The position numbers were made by a program, and so were the translations under genes. The notes beneath the pieces were generated by a model, which saw only the letters and a program-made list of their open reading frames with translations, did no database searches and was not told the origin of the DNA. DNA of 64,000 nt, taken from Acinetobacter pragensis. GTDB lineage: Bacteria; Pseudomonadota; Gammaproteobacteria; Pseudomonadales; Moraxellaceae. Below, one piece after another: positions 47,088 to 56,398 of the stretch (its first letter is position 1; each line of letters begins with the position of its first letter). The stretch lies in contig NZ_LUAW01000012.1 of NCBI RefSeq assembly GCF_001605895.1, positions 63,886 through 127,885 of the forward strand. Reading direction: 5' to 3'.

Positions 47088-48149
47088 TTAAACAGTCAGG
47101 CGCTTGCCTTCACGTATGCAGATGAATGGGCTCATCAATTTTGATGATTTGCTCCGCGCTTTCTGCAAATCCTCTTCCGGCTGTTCACGGCTTTCATCCG
47201 TCAATTGGAAGGTGCGGTAATGGATGGCCAGCGAACATTTGGCATGCAGATCTTTATGCGCCTGAAACGCTTCATCCGGATTCATGTGCAGATAACGCAT
47301 CAGCAAGCGCGGCTCATAAGCGCCAATCGGCAGCAAGGCGATGCGCGGCGCGCCGAATTTTGCATAAATTTCTTTAAAATGGGGAGAATAACCCGTGTCT
47401 CCGGCAAAGAAGCAATGATCTGTACCATTCAAGACTGAAAAACCACCCCAGAGCGCGCGGTTCTGATCGCGCAGGCCGCGGCCTGAGCCATGCTGCGCAG
47501 GCGTATAAATCAGTTTCAAATCGCCCAGAAGCGCAGACTGCCACCAGTCCAGCTCATAAACCTGAAACTGATCCGGCAGGTAGTAACTGTTGCCCAGCCC
47601 GGTATAAATAGGCATAGCGAACCGCTCATGCAGCCAATTCAGGGTGTTTAAGTCCATATGGTCATAATGGTTATGACTCAGCAATACTGCGTGAATATCT
47701 GGCAGCTCTTCCAAGGCGATGCCGGCTGGGCAGGCGCGGCGCGGCCCCCGGCCTTGGCTCGGTCCAGCATATTCTGCCCAGACAGGATCTGTCAGCAGAT
47801 TATAGGGGCCAATCTGAATCAGCACAGTCGCATGCCCGACAAACCACACTTGCCAATCATCCAATTTGGCATTTGGCCGGTTTTGCGGCAACGAGCGTGA
47901 AGCATGCGCAAACTGCTGATATTCCTGCTTGCGGTCGACATGCCATGTCGATGAACGCCGTTTCAGCATCCATTTGATAAAGTTAGAACGTTTATGGCTT
48001 TCAGGCGGACGCAGCGCATTAAAAAAATGTTCGCCATTAAAATGTTCTGAGGCAAGAAAATCAAACACAGGCTGGCGCCACGTATGTGACCAGCATGCCT
48101 CTGCTGGCAATTGAAAATGCTTTTGTTCCGACTCGTGCTTCATGGACAT
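47088..48149 (-). CDS. metallo-beta-lactamase fold hydrolase (NAPE-PLD-like)
   Basis: A 353-residue MBL-fold hydrolase with the metal motif SHNHYDHMD (about residue 180), GHATVLIQIG upstream and FAGDTGYSPHF and HYRTFQLT downstream, in the order of the UlaG/NAPE-phospholipase D-like group. Members hydrolyse phospholipids or related phosphoesters; the substrate here is unknown. The first 90 residues are basic and precede the fold. ATG at 48149 or 48143 could be the start. It follows the CDF transporter gene by 56 bp, same strand, so an operon is plausible. Confidence 0.83.
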   Translation of the reverse strand: MSMKHESEQKHFQLPAEACWSHTWRQPVFDFLASEHFNGEHFFNALRPPESHKRSNFIKWMLKRRSSTWHVDRKQEYQQFAHASRSLPQNRPNAKLDDWQVWFVGHATVLIQIGPYNLLTDPVWAEYAGPSQGRGPRRACPAGIALEELPDIHAVLLSHNHYDHMDLNTLNWLHERFAMPIYTGLGNSYYLPDQFQVYELDWWQSALLGDLKLIYTPAQHGSGRGLRDQNRALWGGFSVLNGTDHCFFAGDTGYSPHFKEIYAKFGAPRIALLPIGAYEPRLLMRYLHMNPDEAFQAHKDLHAKCSLAIHYRTFQLTDESREQPEEDLQKARSKSSKLMSPFICIREGKRLTV

Positions 48150-48205
48150 TCAAAATTCTTCAAAAATTTTTAGCAAAACAATATCAGCTGAATATGCAGC
48201 TGAAA

Positions 48206-49144
48206 TTAATCCAAACGGCCTTTCATCCGTTCCATCCAAACCTGCTGGGATTGCGGTTTGACAAAGAGTGCCACAATTTCAGGATGAATCTGTTTAATTT
48301 GTGATTCAATTCGATTCACACAGGACTCAATTTCATCCGAGCTCAGGTGATCTTTAAATTCCAAGCTTAATGATGCGATAACCTGATGCGCCCCGATCTG
48401 CTCTGTCAGCACGCCATTGGCAAACAGCACAGCAGGATCTTTCTGCGCAATCTTCAGCACATTGTGCCGAAGCAGCGGATCGGCGGTTTCTCCCATCAGC
48501 AGACCTTTGGTTTCACGCGCCAAAAGAAATGCCGAAACAGCCAAAACTGCACCAATCATTACAGATGCTACACCATCCAGCACAGGCATATTCAATGCAT
48601 GCGCCAAATAAATCCCAATTAAGGCGATAAATAGACCAATCAATGCCGCGGTATCTTCAAATAATACCGTAAACGTCGTGGGGTCTTTGCTGCGCCGGAA
48701 GGCTTGAAAATACCCCTGCTTGCCTTTTACTTTTTTAAACGCCTTTAAAGCCACCAGCCAGGATGCGCCTTCACAGACAATGGCAAAACCCAGTACGGCA
48801 TAATTCACCATCGGGTTCTGCATCTCTTCCGGATGGCGGATATGCTGCACACCTTGATAGACAGATACTATTGCACCTAAGGCGAATACCAGCAAAGAAA
48901 CAATGAAGGCCCAAAAATACAGTTCACGGCCATAGCCAAAGGGATGTCTGGCATTGGCTGGCTGCTGGGATTTTTTCATGCCGTACAGCAGCAATATTTC
49001 ATTCAAGGTGTCCACGACCGAATGCACCGCCTCACTCAGCATGGCCGAACTGTTGGTCACATACGCTGCCGCAAACTTCACCAAGGCAATGGCGAGATTG
49101 CCCAGCAATGCTGCATACACCACGGCCTTATTTGCACTAGACAT
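48206..49144 (-). CDS. ZnT9-like cation diffusion facilitator
   Basis: A 312-residue CDF transporter with six membrane helices and a C-terminal cytoplasmic domain. Site A reads SEAVHSVVDTLNE (His and Asp, the zinc-type pattern) while the second half reads TVLFEDTAALIG, with EDTAA in place of the usual H-x3-D. Both match, as I remember them, the eukaryotic mitochondrial ZnT9 (SLC30A9) group rather than FieF or CzcD. Expected role: export of zinc or a similar metal. A 12-bp palindrome AATGATTATCAT that equals the core of a Fur box lies 27 bp upstream of the start. Confidence 0.85.
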   Translation of the reverse strand: MSSANKAVVYAALLGNLAIALVKFAAAYVTNSSAMLSEAVHSVVDTLNEILLLYGMKKSQQPANARHPFGYGRELYFWAFIVSLLVFALGAIVSVYQGVQHIRHPEEMQNPMVNYAVLGFAIVCEGASWLVALKAFKKVKGKQGYFQAFRRSKDPTTFTVLFEDTAALIGLFIALIGIYLAHALNMPVLDGVASVMIGAVLAVSAFLLARETKGLLMGETADPLLRHNVLKIAQKDPAVLFANGVLTEQIGAHQVIASLSLEFKDHLSSDEIESCVNRIESQIKQIHPEIVALFVKPQSQQVWMERMKGRLD

Positions 49145-49443
49145 TGCATACGGTCCTAAAGGCTGCTTTGAATGATTATCATCGGCAGAACATTTGCTGT
49201 TCAGCCGCTTATATCTAGCATCTTAACGAATGCCTTGGGTGAAATAGGTGTATTTTTTGTTGTATTTCAATCTCTTTTTATATATCCGCAGCACCCGGAA
49301 AGGCCTTCATTTTATGTCCCTGACGGCTGAAGCGTTCCATGTGGAACATAAATTATTATTTCATAAATATATGCTGCCGCACACGGCGTCACTGAAAATC
49401 AAACAAACAGCGTCACTTAAACCAAGACGCATGCAACAGGCAG
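49145..49443. other. intergenic region with two operator-like sites
   Basis: About 300 bases holding a Fur-core-like palindrome (49171-49182) and a parS-like site GTTCCATGTGGAAC (49334-49347). The ORF reading through it on the plus strand crosses the downstream terminator and has no family resemblance, so I do not call it. Confidence 0.4.
49171..49182. promoter_or_regulatory. Fur core-like palindrome before the CDF gene
   Basis: AATGATTATCAT; its complement ATGATAATCATT is identical to the central 12 bp of the Fur consensus, but the outer bases do not match. It is 27-38 bp before the CDF start codon. Confidence 0.4.
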
Positions 49444-49470
49444 AAAAAAGAGAAGCGATGCTTCTCTTTA
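49444..49470 (-). terminator. terminator after the EamA gene
   Basis: AAGAGAAGC...GCTTCTCTTTT on the minus strand, 11 bp past the stop codon of the EamA gene. Confidence 0.75.
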
Positions 49471-49480
49471 CCTTGAAATG

Positions 49481-50395
49481 CTATTTTCTGGCTTTAGCAA
49501 AATACTGTTGCCGCCACTCTTTCCAAAAGTACATCACAATCCCCAGCATCACCACCACAATGCCTAAAAATGCATTAGGACTGATATGTTCATGATTTAA
49601 AGTTGCACCTAACACCAGTGCAATCAGCGGCGTCATCACATTGCTCAATGAAACCGTTGAGGCCGCCAAACGCTTGATGAGCCAAAAGTAACAGAGCATC
49701 GCCACAATTGATGACAAAATCATGGTAAATACAAACCCGATGATTGCCTGCTGGCTCGGTATTTGCGCAGGGAAATACTGCCAGATGAACGGAATCAGCA
49801 AGAGCGAGCCCAAGGCAGAAATCATCAGGGAACCTGTGGCCTGCGACATGGGTTTTAACGGCGCATCAATCTGCTTCACCCAAAAAATAGAGCTGATATA
49901 CGACACCATGCTGATCAGCATCAGCACAATGCCAATCGGGTTAATTTTACTGTCCGCCGAATCGGTAAAAACAAAACTTAGGCCCGCCACGGCAATGCCC
50001 ATTCCCAGCCATTGCAACCCGATTAATTTATGCGTTTTTAAAACCACATGGCCAATAAGACCAGCAATGAGCGGTGAAAAGCCAAAAATCAGCGCCATCA
50101 GCCCCGAAGTCAAATAGTTGGCCGCCAGATAAATAAACAGCTGTGCGCCAATCAGATTCAAACTGCCCGCCAGATAGCTTTTCATTGAAACCGCATCCAG
50201 CGGCAACGGAGCCCGCATGAATTTCAGCAGACACAGCGCAATCAGCGAGGCGCCAAAATAACGGATGATCAGCACCCACATCGGGTGCACTTCCGCCACA
50301 CTCCAGACAATCGCCAGCGGTGTTGCGGCCCAAATCAGAACCAGCAAAGCATAAATACTTGCCGTGACCATCATGGAAGATGAATTTGAGTTCAT
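49481..50395 (-). CDS. EamA/DMT family transporter
   Basis: A 304-residue protein with ten predicted membrane helices in two EamA repeats (ALLVLIWAATPLAIVW and LIFGFSPLIAGLIG in the first; the second from about 160). Members export amino acids, metabolites or drugs; the substrate is unknown here. The start at 50395 gives a short Ser-rich N-terminus (MNSNSSSMM), and later Met codons are possible. A terminator follows at 49444. Confidence 0.88.
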   Translation of the reverse strand: MNSNSSSMMVTASIYALLVLIWAATPLAIVWSVAEVHPMWVLIIRYFGASLIALCLLKFMRAPLPLDAVSMKSYLAGSLNLIGAQLFIYLAANYLTSGLMALIFGFSPLIAGLIGHVVLKTHKLIGLQWLGMGIAVAGLSFVFTDSADSKINPIGIVLMLISMVSYISSIFWVKQIDAPLKPMSQATGSLMISALGSLLLIPFIWQYFPAQIPSQQAIIGFVFTMILSSIVAMLCYFWLIKRLAASTVSLSNVMTPLIALVLGATLNHEHISPNAFLGIVVVMLGIVMYFWKEWRQQYFAKARK

Positions 50396-50456
50396 AAACT
50401 GCTCAATAAAAATGTATTAGAAAGAATCGAACCAAATTTATGTTCAAACCCGCAAT

Positions 50457-50563
50457 CAACAATACTGATGGCGGCATGGATGCCGCCCGATCGTTTGGGT
50501 ATAAAAACCTACCCTCAAACGATCAAAAGATTTTTGTTGCTTTTAATCTTTTAAAAGTAACAA
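50457..50563. repeat. hairpin-rich intergenic repeat element
   Basis: Three successive inverted repeats: GGCGGCATGGATGCCGCC (50470-50487), GATCGTTTGGGTA / TACCCTCAAACGATC (50489-50524), and GTTGCTTTT / AAAAGTAAC (50535-50562). Elements with this order of hairpins are scattered between genes in Acinetobacter, as far as I recall; a fragment of the first hairpin is at 2832-2851. Confidence 0.65.
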
Positions 50564-50628
50564 CTGCCTGCACGAAAACTTTCTAAATCTTCGGGTAAAA
50601 TGTGGTCATTACAATAAACCATACGCAT

Positions 50629-50660
50629 AAAAAAGCAGACCCACGTTACCATAGGTCTGC
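50629..50660 (-). terminator. terminator after the hca genes
   Basis: On the minus strand GCAGACC...GGTCTGC is followed by TTTTTT, 19 bp after the hcaD-like stop. Confidence 0.82.
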
Positions 50661-50678
50661 CCTTCTTAGAATTTCAGC

Positions 50679-51908
50679 TTACTTTACAAGTTTACGTAAA
50701 TCTTGGCTTAAGTCTAAATATTTGTCTGCTTCAAAAGCAGACTGTTTACTGATCAGTTTTTTCAAATGACGCATTTCTTTGGCTGCATTTACAGTGATGC
50801 CGCCAACAATCACACCATCCGTCACACCAAACAGCACAAAAGACGATTCTGCACCCAACTCAGGATTGATCTCACCGCGGGCAATCCACTCAGCCGCGGC
50901 CATATCGCCGACAAACTGGTAGTTGATATTTAATTGGTCCGTCCAGAACCACGCTGGATTTGGCGTTGGGTGTTCTGCCCCCATGACATGGCGGGCAAAA
51001 ATGCCTGCTTGCAGATTGGCATTTTCCCATGTTTCCACGCGGCGGTGATTGCCGCAGTCACGCAGCTGAGTTGCAACGTCGCCCGCAGCATAGATGTCTG
51101 GATGAGACGTTTGGCAATCTTCATTCACAAGAATGGCAATATTCACATCTAAACCAGCATCTGCGGCCAGCTGCGCATTCGGCACAATACCAATCCCGTA
51201 AACCACTGCATCTGCACGAAGCTCTTCACCGCCGTCCAGTGTAATAACAACTTCTTCGCCATCAAGCTTGCAGTCTGCAATTGCAGTTGAAAGACGCACG
51301 TCTACACCGGCTAAACGCTGCTGCGCCAGCAAAAATTCGCTTAACACGCGCGGAGAAGAACGCCCCATCACCATAGGGCCCATTTCAATCACCGTAACGA
51401 TACAGTCTTTAAAACGCGCAGATGAAGCCAGCTCTAAGCCGATCACACCGCCGCCAATTAAGACAATACGCTTGCCAGCCTGCAATACAGGAACAAGCGC
51501 TTGTGAGTCTTCAAGGTTGCGCAGTGTGTAAACATGTTTGCCCAAAGCATCGAAGTTTGGCAAACGGCGCGCTGCGCCGCCTGTTGCCAGCAATAATTTG
51601 TCATAAGCAACGACATCGCCATTTTGAAGTTCAACGTTTTTTGCGTCGGCATGGATTTTTACCACACCATTGCCGCGAATCGTTTCCACCCCAAGTTCTG
51701 CCAGTTTCTGTTCTGACAGAATTTCGATTTTGGTATCGGAAGGCTTCAAAATCACATCTTTAGACAACGGCGGACGTTCATACGGAAGATGCGTTTCATC
51801 ACCGATTAAGATGATTTTACCTGCGTATTTATTGCCGCGAAGCTCTAAAATTGCACTGGCGCCTGCTTGACCTGCACCTACAATGACGATGGTTTCGATG
51901 TTGCTCAT
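50679..51908 (-). CDS. hcaD: 3-phenylpropionate dioxygenase ferredoxin reductase
   Basis: A 409-residue FAD/NAD reductase that passes electrons from NADH to the Rieske ferredoxin of the dioxygenase. FAD-binding GAGQAGASA is at residues 10-18 and the NAD-binding VLIGGGVIGLELA at about 147-159, with the second FAD motif DIYAAGDVA near 275. Its length equals the HcaD/BphA4 group (about 400). It is the last gene of the hca unit, 18 bp after mhpB. The terminator at 50629 closes the unit. Confidence 0.9.
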   Translation of the reverse strand: MSNIETIVIVGAGQAGASAILELRGNKYAGKIILIGDETHLPYERPPLSKDVILKPSDTKIEILSEQKLAELGVETIRGNGVVKIHADAKNVELQNGDVVAYDKLLLATGGAARRLPNFDALGKHVYTLRNLEDSQALVPVLQAGKRIVLIGGGVIGLELASSARFKDCIVTVIEMGPMVMGRSSPRVLSEFLLAQQRLAGVDVRLSTAIADCKLDGEEVVITLDGGEELRADAVVYGIGIVPNAQLAADAGLDVNIAILVNEDCQTSHPDIYAAGDVATQLRDCGNHRRVETWENANLQAGIFARHVMGAEHPTPNPAWFWTDQLNINYQFVGDMAAAEWIARGEINPELGAESSFVLFGVTDGVIVGGITVNAAKEMRHLKKLISKQSAFEADKYLDLSQDLRKLVK

Positions 51909-51926
51909 GTGCTTAAACCCTTACAA

Positions 51927-52889
51927 TTATTTCAATTCAGCAGAAACGATGCCGAAGCCCGCAATCCACTCACTAATATCTTCATAGCAGTGAGTTGTCA
52001 TTTCATACTCACCGATTTCATGCAATGCAGCAAAGGCCGCCATCCAAGAACGCACTTCCTGACCGCCGCGGCCGCCATCACGGCGGATTTCCGCTTCCGT
52101 CATCGCCTCAATCGCGGCAAAGTCCGCTTTGGCAAATGTCGCTAACAGCGCGCGATCCCAATCCGGGCTAAGCGGCACAGCAACAGATGTATCGCCTGCC
52201 GCCAGTTTTTGGCCGACAGCAATAATCTTAGACTGGCGGTTATTGCGCGACTCTTCACTTGGGTTGCGGCCGCAGATCAGGAATTCTTCCACTTCCGGCG
52301 GTACAGCGCCCATTTGCGGTGTCGGAGGATCATGCGAAAGGCCGCCTGTACCCAAAATCAGAACGCGTTCATTTTCCAGATTCAATGATTTGATGAACTG
52401 CCCCACTGCACGGCCTAAAGCGACAGTACGCTTGGTGGTCGGCATGGGCGCCGCTGCGCCATTGATGAAAATTGGAATCGTTGGATAGCGGTCCAGCTTG
52501 CCATTGCATAGAAAATGCAGCGGCTGAGTTACGCCATGGTCGGCCTGCATACGGTATGAATACGCAACGTCCACACCTTCATCCAATACGCGGCGAACAA
52601 GGTTCACTGCGGTTTCTTCAGGCACATCAATTTTGTTATTGTCTTTGCCGTAGTCCCAATCGCCTGCAGCGGTTGCGCGGATGCCCACGCAAAAGCTTGG
52701 CATCAGGTCATAAAAGAAGCCATTAAAATGGTCTGGGCCAAAAGTGATGATTAAAGTCGGATCGTAAGCAGCGACTTCCGCCGCAAGCTGAGCAAAAGTC
52801 GCGCGGACTTTATCCTCTTTATACTTCTCTTGCGGAGAAGCGAATTCCATGAGCGGGCTATGCGATGCACAAATAAGTTTAACGGCCAT
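51927..52889 (-). CDS. mhpB: 2,3-dihydroxyphenylpropionate 1,2-dioxygenase
   Basis: A 320-residue extradiol ring-cleavage enzyme of the LigB-type class III. The segments CASHSPLMEF, FGPDHFNGFFYDLMPSFCVG, ADHGVTQPL, GTGGLSHDPPTP and ISEWIAGFG follow E. coli MhpB (314 residues) closely; the iron ligands and catalytic histidines are in SHSP, PDH and ADHG. It opens the 3-(2,3-dihydroxyphenyl)propionate ring by meta cleavage. I take the ATG at 52889. In E. coli mhpB is in the mhp operon; here it is between hcaB and hcaD. Confidence 0.93.
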   Translation of the reverse strand: MAVKLICASHSPLMEFASPQEKYKEDKVRATFAQLAAEVAAYDPTLIITFGPDHFNGFFYDLMPSFCVGIRATAAGDWDYGKDNNKIDVPEETAVNLVRRVLDEGVDVAYSYRMQADHGVTQPLHFLCNGKLDRYPTIPIFINGAAAPMPTTKRTVALGRAVGQFIKSLNLENERVLILGTGGLSHDPPTPQMGAVPPEVEEFLICGRNPSEESRNNRQSKIIAVGQKLAAGDTSVAVPLSPDWDRALLATFAKADFAAIEAMTEAEIRRDGGRGGQEVRSWMAAFAALHEIGEYEMTTHCYEDISEWIAGFGIVSAELK

Positions 52890-52998
52890 GAGAGACTCCA
52901 GAACGGAAGTTCGATCCTTGAAAAGGTCATTCATCTAAATTCCCTTATCCTCCTGACTCAGCAGAAAGCAGCCTTTCGAAGCTTTGCAGGATTCTATA

Positions 52999-53036
52999 AA
53001 GGCCATTCCCCTCATTGCTAGAGGGGTTAGGGGAAC
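52999..53036. repeat. short copy of the CCCTAACCC repeat
   Basis: ATTCCCCTC...GAGGGGTTAGGGGAA forms a hairpin in the 201-bp gap between hcaB and mhpB, related to 25187-25285 and 30361-30437. It may be a processing or pausing site within the operon. Confidence 0.5.
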
Positions 53037-53090
53037 TGATATAACATACAGTTATTTAATGACAAGCAAGCAATCTTTAGAAAGCGGATT

Positions 53091-53906
53091 TTATTCGTCA
53101 AAGAAACCTGCACGCGGCTGACGTAAACCGCGAATGCCTAGACCGCATTCAGCATTAATTAAAACACCGGTCAAAGGACGGTTATTTTGACGAGAAGCCA
53201 AGAGCACGTATGAACCAGTCATATCTTCCGGCTCAGGCAGGAAGTTCAGCGGCATGCCGCGTGCAATTTTCTCAGGGTCGCGTGCATCCAGTAAGCCAAG
53301 GTTTTCCTGACCTAAAGACGCAGCGCCTTTGATGTTCACATTCATACCTGACGGCGCAACTGCATTCACTCGTACTTTAGGCGCAAGCTCATAGGCCAAT
53401 TCTTTCATCACCCCTACACCGGCATGCTTAGATGCAGTATATACAGGGCCTCCGCCAGCTGAGTACAGCGCGGAATTAGACAAAGTAAATATGATAGAAC
53501 CTTCAGAAGCTATCAATGCATTCAGCGCAGCTTTCGCGCCGAGGATGAGCGATTTGGTATTAATGCCCATAATCTCATCAAAGGCTTTTTCCAGCTGTTC
53601 GCCTGAAGTATTGACGATATCTGCATAGTGATCCCAGATACCGGCATTACCCACGAAACAGTCCAGCTTGCCGAAGCGCTCAACTGTCGCGTTTACAGCG
53701 CGGACGTTGTCTTCATAGCTGGCCACATCTCCGGCAATTGCTAAAACCCGATCACCGAAGTGCTCTTTCAGCGCATCAACTTTTGCTTGTGAACGCTGAA
53801 GCACCGCAACTTGCGCGCCCTCTTCTAAAAAGCGTTCAACCAATGCCCAGCCTAAACCTGAACCGCCACCCGTAATAAGTGCAACTTCGCCTTGCAGCCA
53901 ACCCAT
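53091..53906 (-). CDS. hcaB: 2,3-dihydrodiol dehydrogenase
   Basis: A 271-residue SDR that oxidises the cis-dihydrodiol of phenylpropionate or cinnamate to the catechol with NAD. TGGGSGLG is the cofactor motif (about 12-19), VGNAGIWDHY follows in the HcaB/BphB family manner, and the catalytic pair is Tyr-x3-Lys in YTASKHAG after a Ser in TLSNSALYS. It follows hcaC by 2 bp, so it is translated from the same transcript. Confidence 0.92.
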   Translation of the reverse strand: MGWLQGEVALITGGGSGLGWALVERFLEEGAQVAVLQRSQAKVDALKEHFGDRVLAIAGDVASYEDNVRAVNATVERFGKLDCFVGNAGIWDHYADIVNTSGEQLEKAFDEIMGINTKSLILGAKAALNALIASEGSIIFTLSNSALYSAGGGPVYTASKHAGVGVMKELAYELAPKVRVNAVAPSGMNVNIKGAASLGQENLGLLDARDPEKIARGMPLNFLPEPEDMTGSYVLLASRQNNRPLTGVLINAECGLGIRGLRQPRAGFFDE

Positions 53907-53908
53907 GA

Positions 53909-54235
53909 TTACTCTCCTGCCATCTCTACATATAAGGCGCCATCTTCAAGCACGACCGGGAAAGTCTTGATTGGATCTGTTGCAGGCAAGCAAAGCGCTT
54001 CACCTGTTTTTAAACAGAAACGTGCCGAATGAAGCGGGCATTCCACAGTACCGTCGTCTTCAAGATAACCTTCAGACATTGACGCGTTGCCATGCGAACA
54101 GCGGTCATTCATGGCAAAGAACTCACCGCCATTGTTGAATACGGCAAGCGCTTCAATACCGTTCACGCCGCAGTCCACTTTCAATGCTTCGCCTTCATCC
54201 AAGTCATCAACTTGGCAAACAAAAATCTTATTCAT
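53909..54235 (-). CDS. hcaC: dioxygenase Rieske ferredoxin subunit
   Basis: A 108-residue Rieske [2Fe-2S] protein with ligands Cys46 and His48 (CSHG) and Cys66 and His69 (CPLH). It carries electrons from HcaD to the HcaEF oxygenase. Its ATG overlaps the hcaF stop in TAATG, which suggests translational coupling. Confidence 0.95.
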   Translation of the reverse strand: MNKIFVCQVDDLDEGEALKVDCGVNGIEALAVFNNGGEFFAMNDRCSHGNASMSEGYLEDDGTVECPLHSARFCLKTGEALCLPATDPIKTFPVVLEDGALYVEMAGE

Positions 54236-54753
54236 TAGAAGAACACGCTCAGGTTATGTGAATTATAAGTCACTTGATCAAGAGTGATCTTACGGTTGAA
54301 GATCTGGAAGCCTTGATCAGAGTCGACTTTACGGATTTTGTCGTGACGCTTACCGCAGTAGATGGTGACATCTTTTTCTTTCTGGGTGCGGTACAGCAAA
54401 TACGTGACATAAACGTCGTATTCGCCTTCAACCTCAGTTGTTTCAACAATCACATTGGAAACCATGTGTGTTGTACGTGAAGGAGGTTCTTCCGCCCAAG
54501 CCATGCCAGTCTCTAAACGGGCTACACGGCGTTCCAGCAAATCTTTGGTATCGTTGAATACCCACGTGGTCGGCGGCTCAACTGAGCGGCGGCGGTCACG
54601 GGTTTGCGCATTGGGTGTTGTACGCAGCGTATAAGAAATATCTTCTGCCAGCACGCTTAGCCAATCGCGGAATTTCCAGTCGTCCAGCATTTTTGCTTCG
54701 CGATAAAGGAACTGACTGATTTGATGCTGAAGTTCTAAACTGATCTGACTCAT
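54235..54753 (-). CDS. hcaF: 3-phenylpropionate dioxygenase beta subunit
   Basis: A 172-residue small subunit of the ring-hydroxylating dioxygenase (SnoaL-like fold), with [14 protein letters not shown], the conserved [15 protein letters not shown] region and the C-terminal [15 protein letters not shown]. It supports the hexameric structure of the oxygenase. Its start overlaps the hcaE stop by 4 bp (ATGA). Confidence 0.94.
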   Translation of the reverse strand: MSQISLELQHQISQFLYREAKMLDDWKFRDWLSVLAEDISYTLRTTPNAQTRDRRRSVEPPTTWVFNDTKDLLERRVARLETGMAWAEEPPSRTTHMVSNVIVETTEVEGEYDVYVTYLLYRTQKEKDVTIYCGKRHDKIRKVDSDQGFQIFNRKITLDQVTYNSHNLSVFF

Positions 54754-56117
54754 TTCATCAGCTCCTTCTCATATTCGTCAGCGGCTTTTTCCACATCTTC
54801 CCATTTCTCATGGATCAGCAAATCTGCCCAGCGGCGGTATAGGCCGCGCGCTGCAGTTTCAGAGAAGATATAGTTGGTAATGCCTGGAATACCATCTTCG
54901 CGCTGTTTTTCATTGCCTAAACCCATTTCCATAATGAGTTTGTTGTTGCGCGCTTTATAGCCGCGCAATACTTTTTGAATCTCAATCCAGTTTTCAGAGT
55001 CATCTTGCTCCAAGAAACCAGCTGGACCGAAAGCGCGGGTTGCAGAACGCTCAAATGCCTCTTTCACTTCTTGCGATGCTTCAGCGTCCGCAATGCAGAA
55101 TGCCCACACTTCCGTTTTGTTCGGACCGCGAGGGTGCCATACGCGAAGTGTAGCCGTACCGTTCAGCCAAGACATGGTCGGGAACATATTGTTATGGCCG
55201 GCAAGGCGTAAAGCCCGCGTTTCGCCCAAACGCTCTTTCACTTCTTCGTATGTTTCACGGAAGTAATTAGCAACTTCACCGTCTACCCAAACGTTTGCAT
55301 CCGGTTTTTCGGTAAAGAAGAAACCTGAACCATGACCGCGTGAACCGTACTGGATTGCATCTTTGGCAGTTTCCCAGACTGGACGCGCTGTTTGCGCTGC
55401 GCCGAGTTTCTTAGATGATTCATCATCCGGTTTTGCACCCAATACCTGAATTGCAGATGCATGAGAGAACAGCGCATGGTATTGGTCAGATGCAAACTGT
55501 TCCGCTGCAAATTTCCAGTTGCACTCGATTTCCCATTTATGCACGCCGCCAATGATTTCAGTACCGCCCGGACGGCGGTCGACAACACCGTCTAAATACC
55601 AAGCGATGTCGCCCATGTATTCGATTAAATCTGGCGTGGTTTCATCCCAGCAGCCGAAGATTAAGCCTTTGTAAGACTCAACACGGTTCACTTCCACCAG
55701 ACCCCACTGCTCTTTGCATGCGCCATGCGGGAAAGCGCGCTCTTCAAGCGGGATATCTTTTAAAGAACCGTCAATGCCGTAAGACCAGCCATGGTATGGG
55801 CAAGTAAATGCACGGGTATTGCCGCAGTCTGCAAAACTTACACGCATAGAACGGTGACGGCATTGATTTAAGAATCCTTTGATTGAGCCGTCTTTTTGAC
55901 GCGCCACGATAATCGGATCTTCACCCATATAGGTGTTGAAAAAATCACCCGCCTTAGGGATTTGGCTTTCATGGCAAAGGAACAGCCAAGTGCGGCCAAA
56001 TACACGTTCCAGTTCTAACTCGTATAAATCCGGGTCTGTATAAATAGACGGCGAGATACGGCCATTCTGTGCATCGACTAAAGCGTCGATTTCGCGCACA
56101 TCAATTTTTCCACTCAT
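54750..56117 (-). CDS. hcaE: 3-phenylpropionate/cinnamate dioxygenase alpha subunit
   Basis: A 455-residue Rieske oxygenase alpha subunit, very close to E. coli HcaE (453). The [2Fe-2S] ligands are Cys86, His88, Cys106 and His109; the mononuclear iron ligands are His214 and His219 with Asp211 as bridging residue, and the third ligand Asp lies in the [10 protein letters not shown] region. Many long segments ([45 protein letters not shown]) match HcaE. It adds O2 across the side-chain-adjacent ring positions of 3-phenylpropionate or cinnamate. First gene of the hca unit; GGAGAG precedes the ATG. Confidence 0.95.
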   Translation of the reverse strand: MSGKIDVREIDALVDAQNGRISPSIYTDPDLYELELERVFGRTWLFLCHESQIPKAGDFFNTYMGEDPIIVARQKDGSIKGFLNQCRHRSMRVSFADCGNTRAFTCPYHGWSYGIDGSLKDIPLEERAFPHGACKEQWGLVEVNRVESYKGLIFGCWDETTPDLIEYMGDIAWYLDGVVDRRPGGTEIIGGVHKWEIECNWKFAAEQFASDQYHALFSHASAIQVLGAKPDDESSKKLGAAQTARPVWETAKDAIQYGSRGHGSGFFFTEKPDANVWVDGEVANYFRETYEEVKERLGETRALRLAGHNNMFPTMSWLNGTATLRVWHPRGPNKTEVWAFCIADAEASQEVKEAFERSATRAFGPAGFLEQDDSENWIEIQKVLRGYKARNNKLIMEMGLGNEKQREDGIPGITNYIFSETAARGLYRRWADLLIHEKWEDVEKAADEYEKELMK

Positions 56118-56398
56118 GAAAGCTCTCCTGCGACAACCGTGGGGTCACAAACAAATAGACTCAACTTTTCATCGATAATGGATATTTAGGCGATTTTGGT
56201 GAAATATTTTTTTTGTTTCAATTAATAGGTTTAAGCGCTTATTAAAATAGTTATTAGTTATATTAAAACCGCCATGAAAGCGCTAAGACCATTTATTTTC
56301 TAAATATCAAAATCATCTTCACGGCATAGTTGTTTATAGATTATACTGGCCCGACTTCATAGTAAGACATTTTTTGGATTACTCACTAGGCTGATTAT

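Noticed and set aside
49248..49595. 115-codon plus-strand ORF before the EamA gene
   Set aside because: It crosses the EamA terminator and overlaps the end of the real EamA gene on the other strand; no family resemblance.
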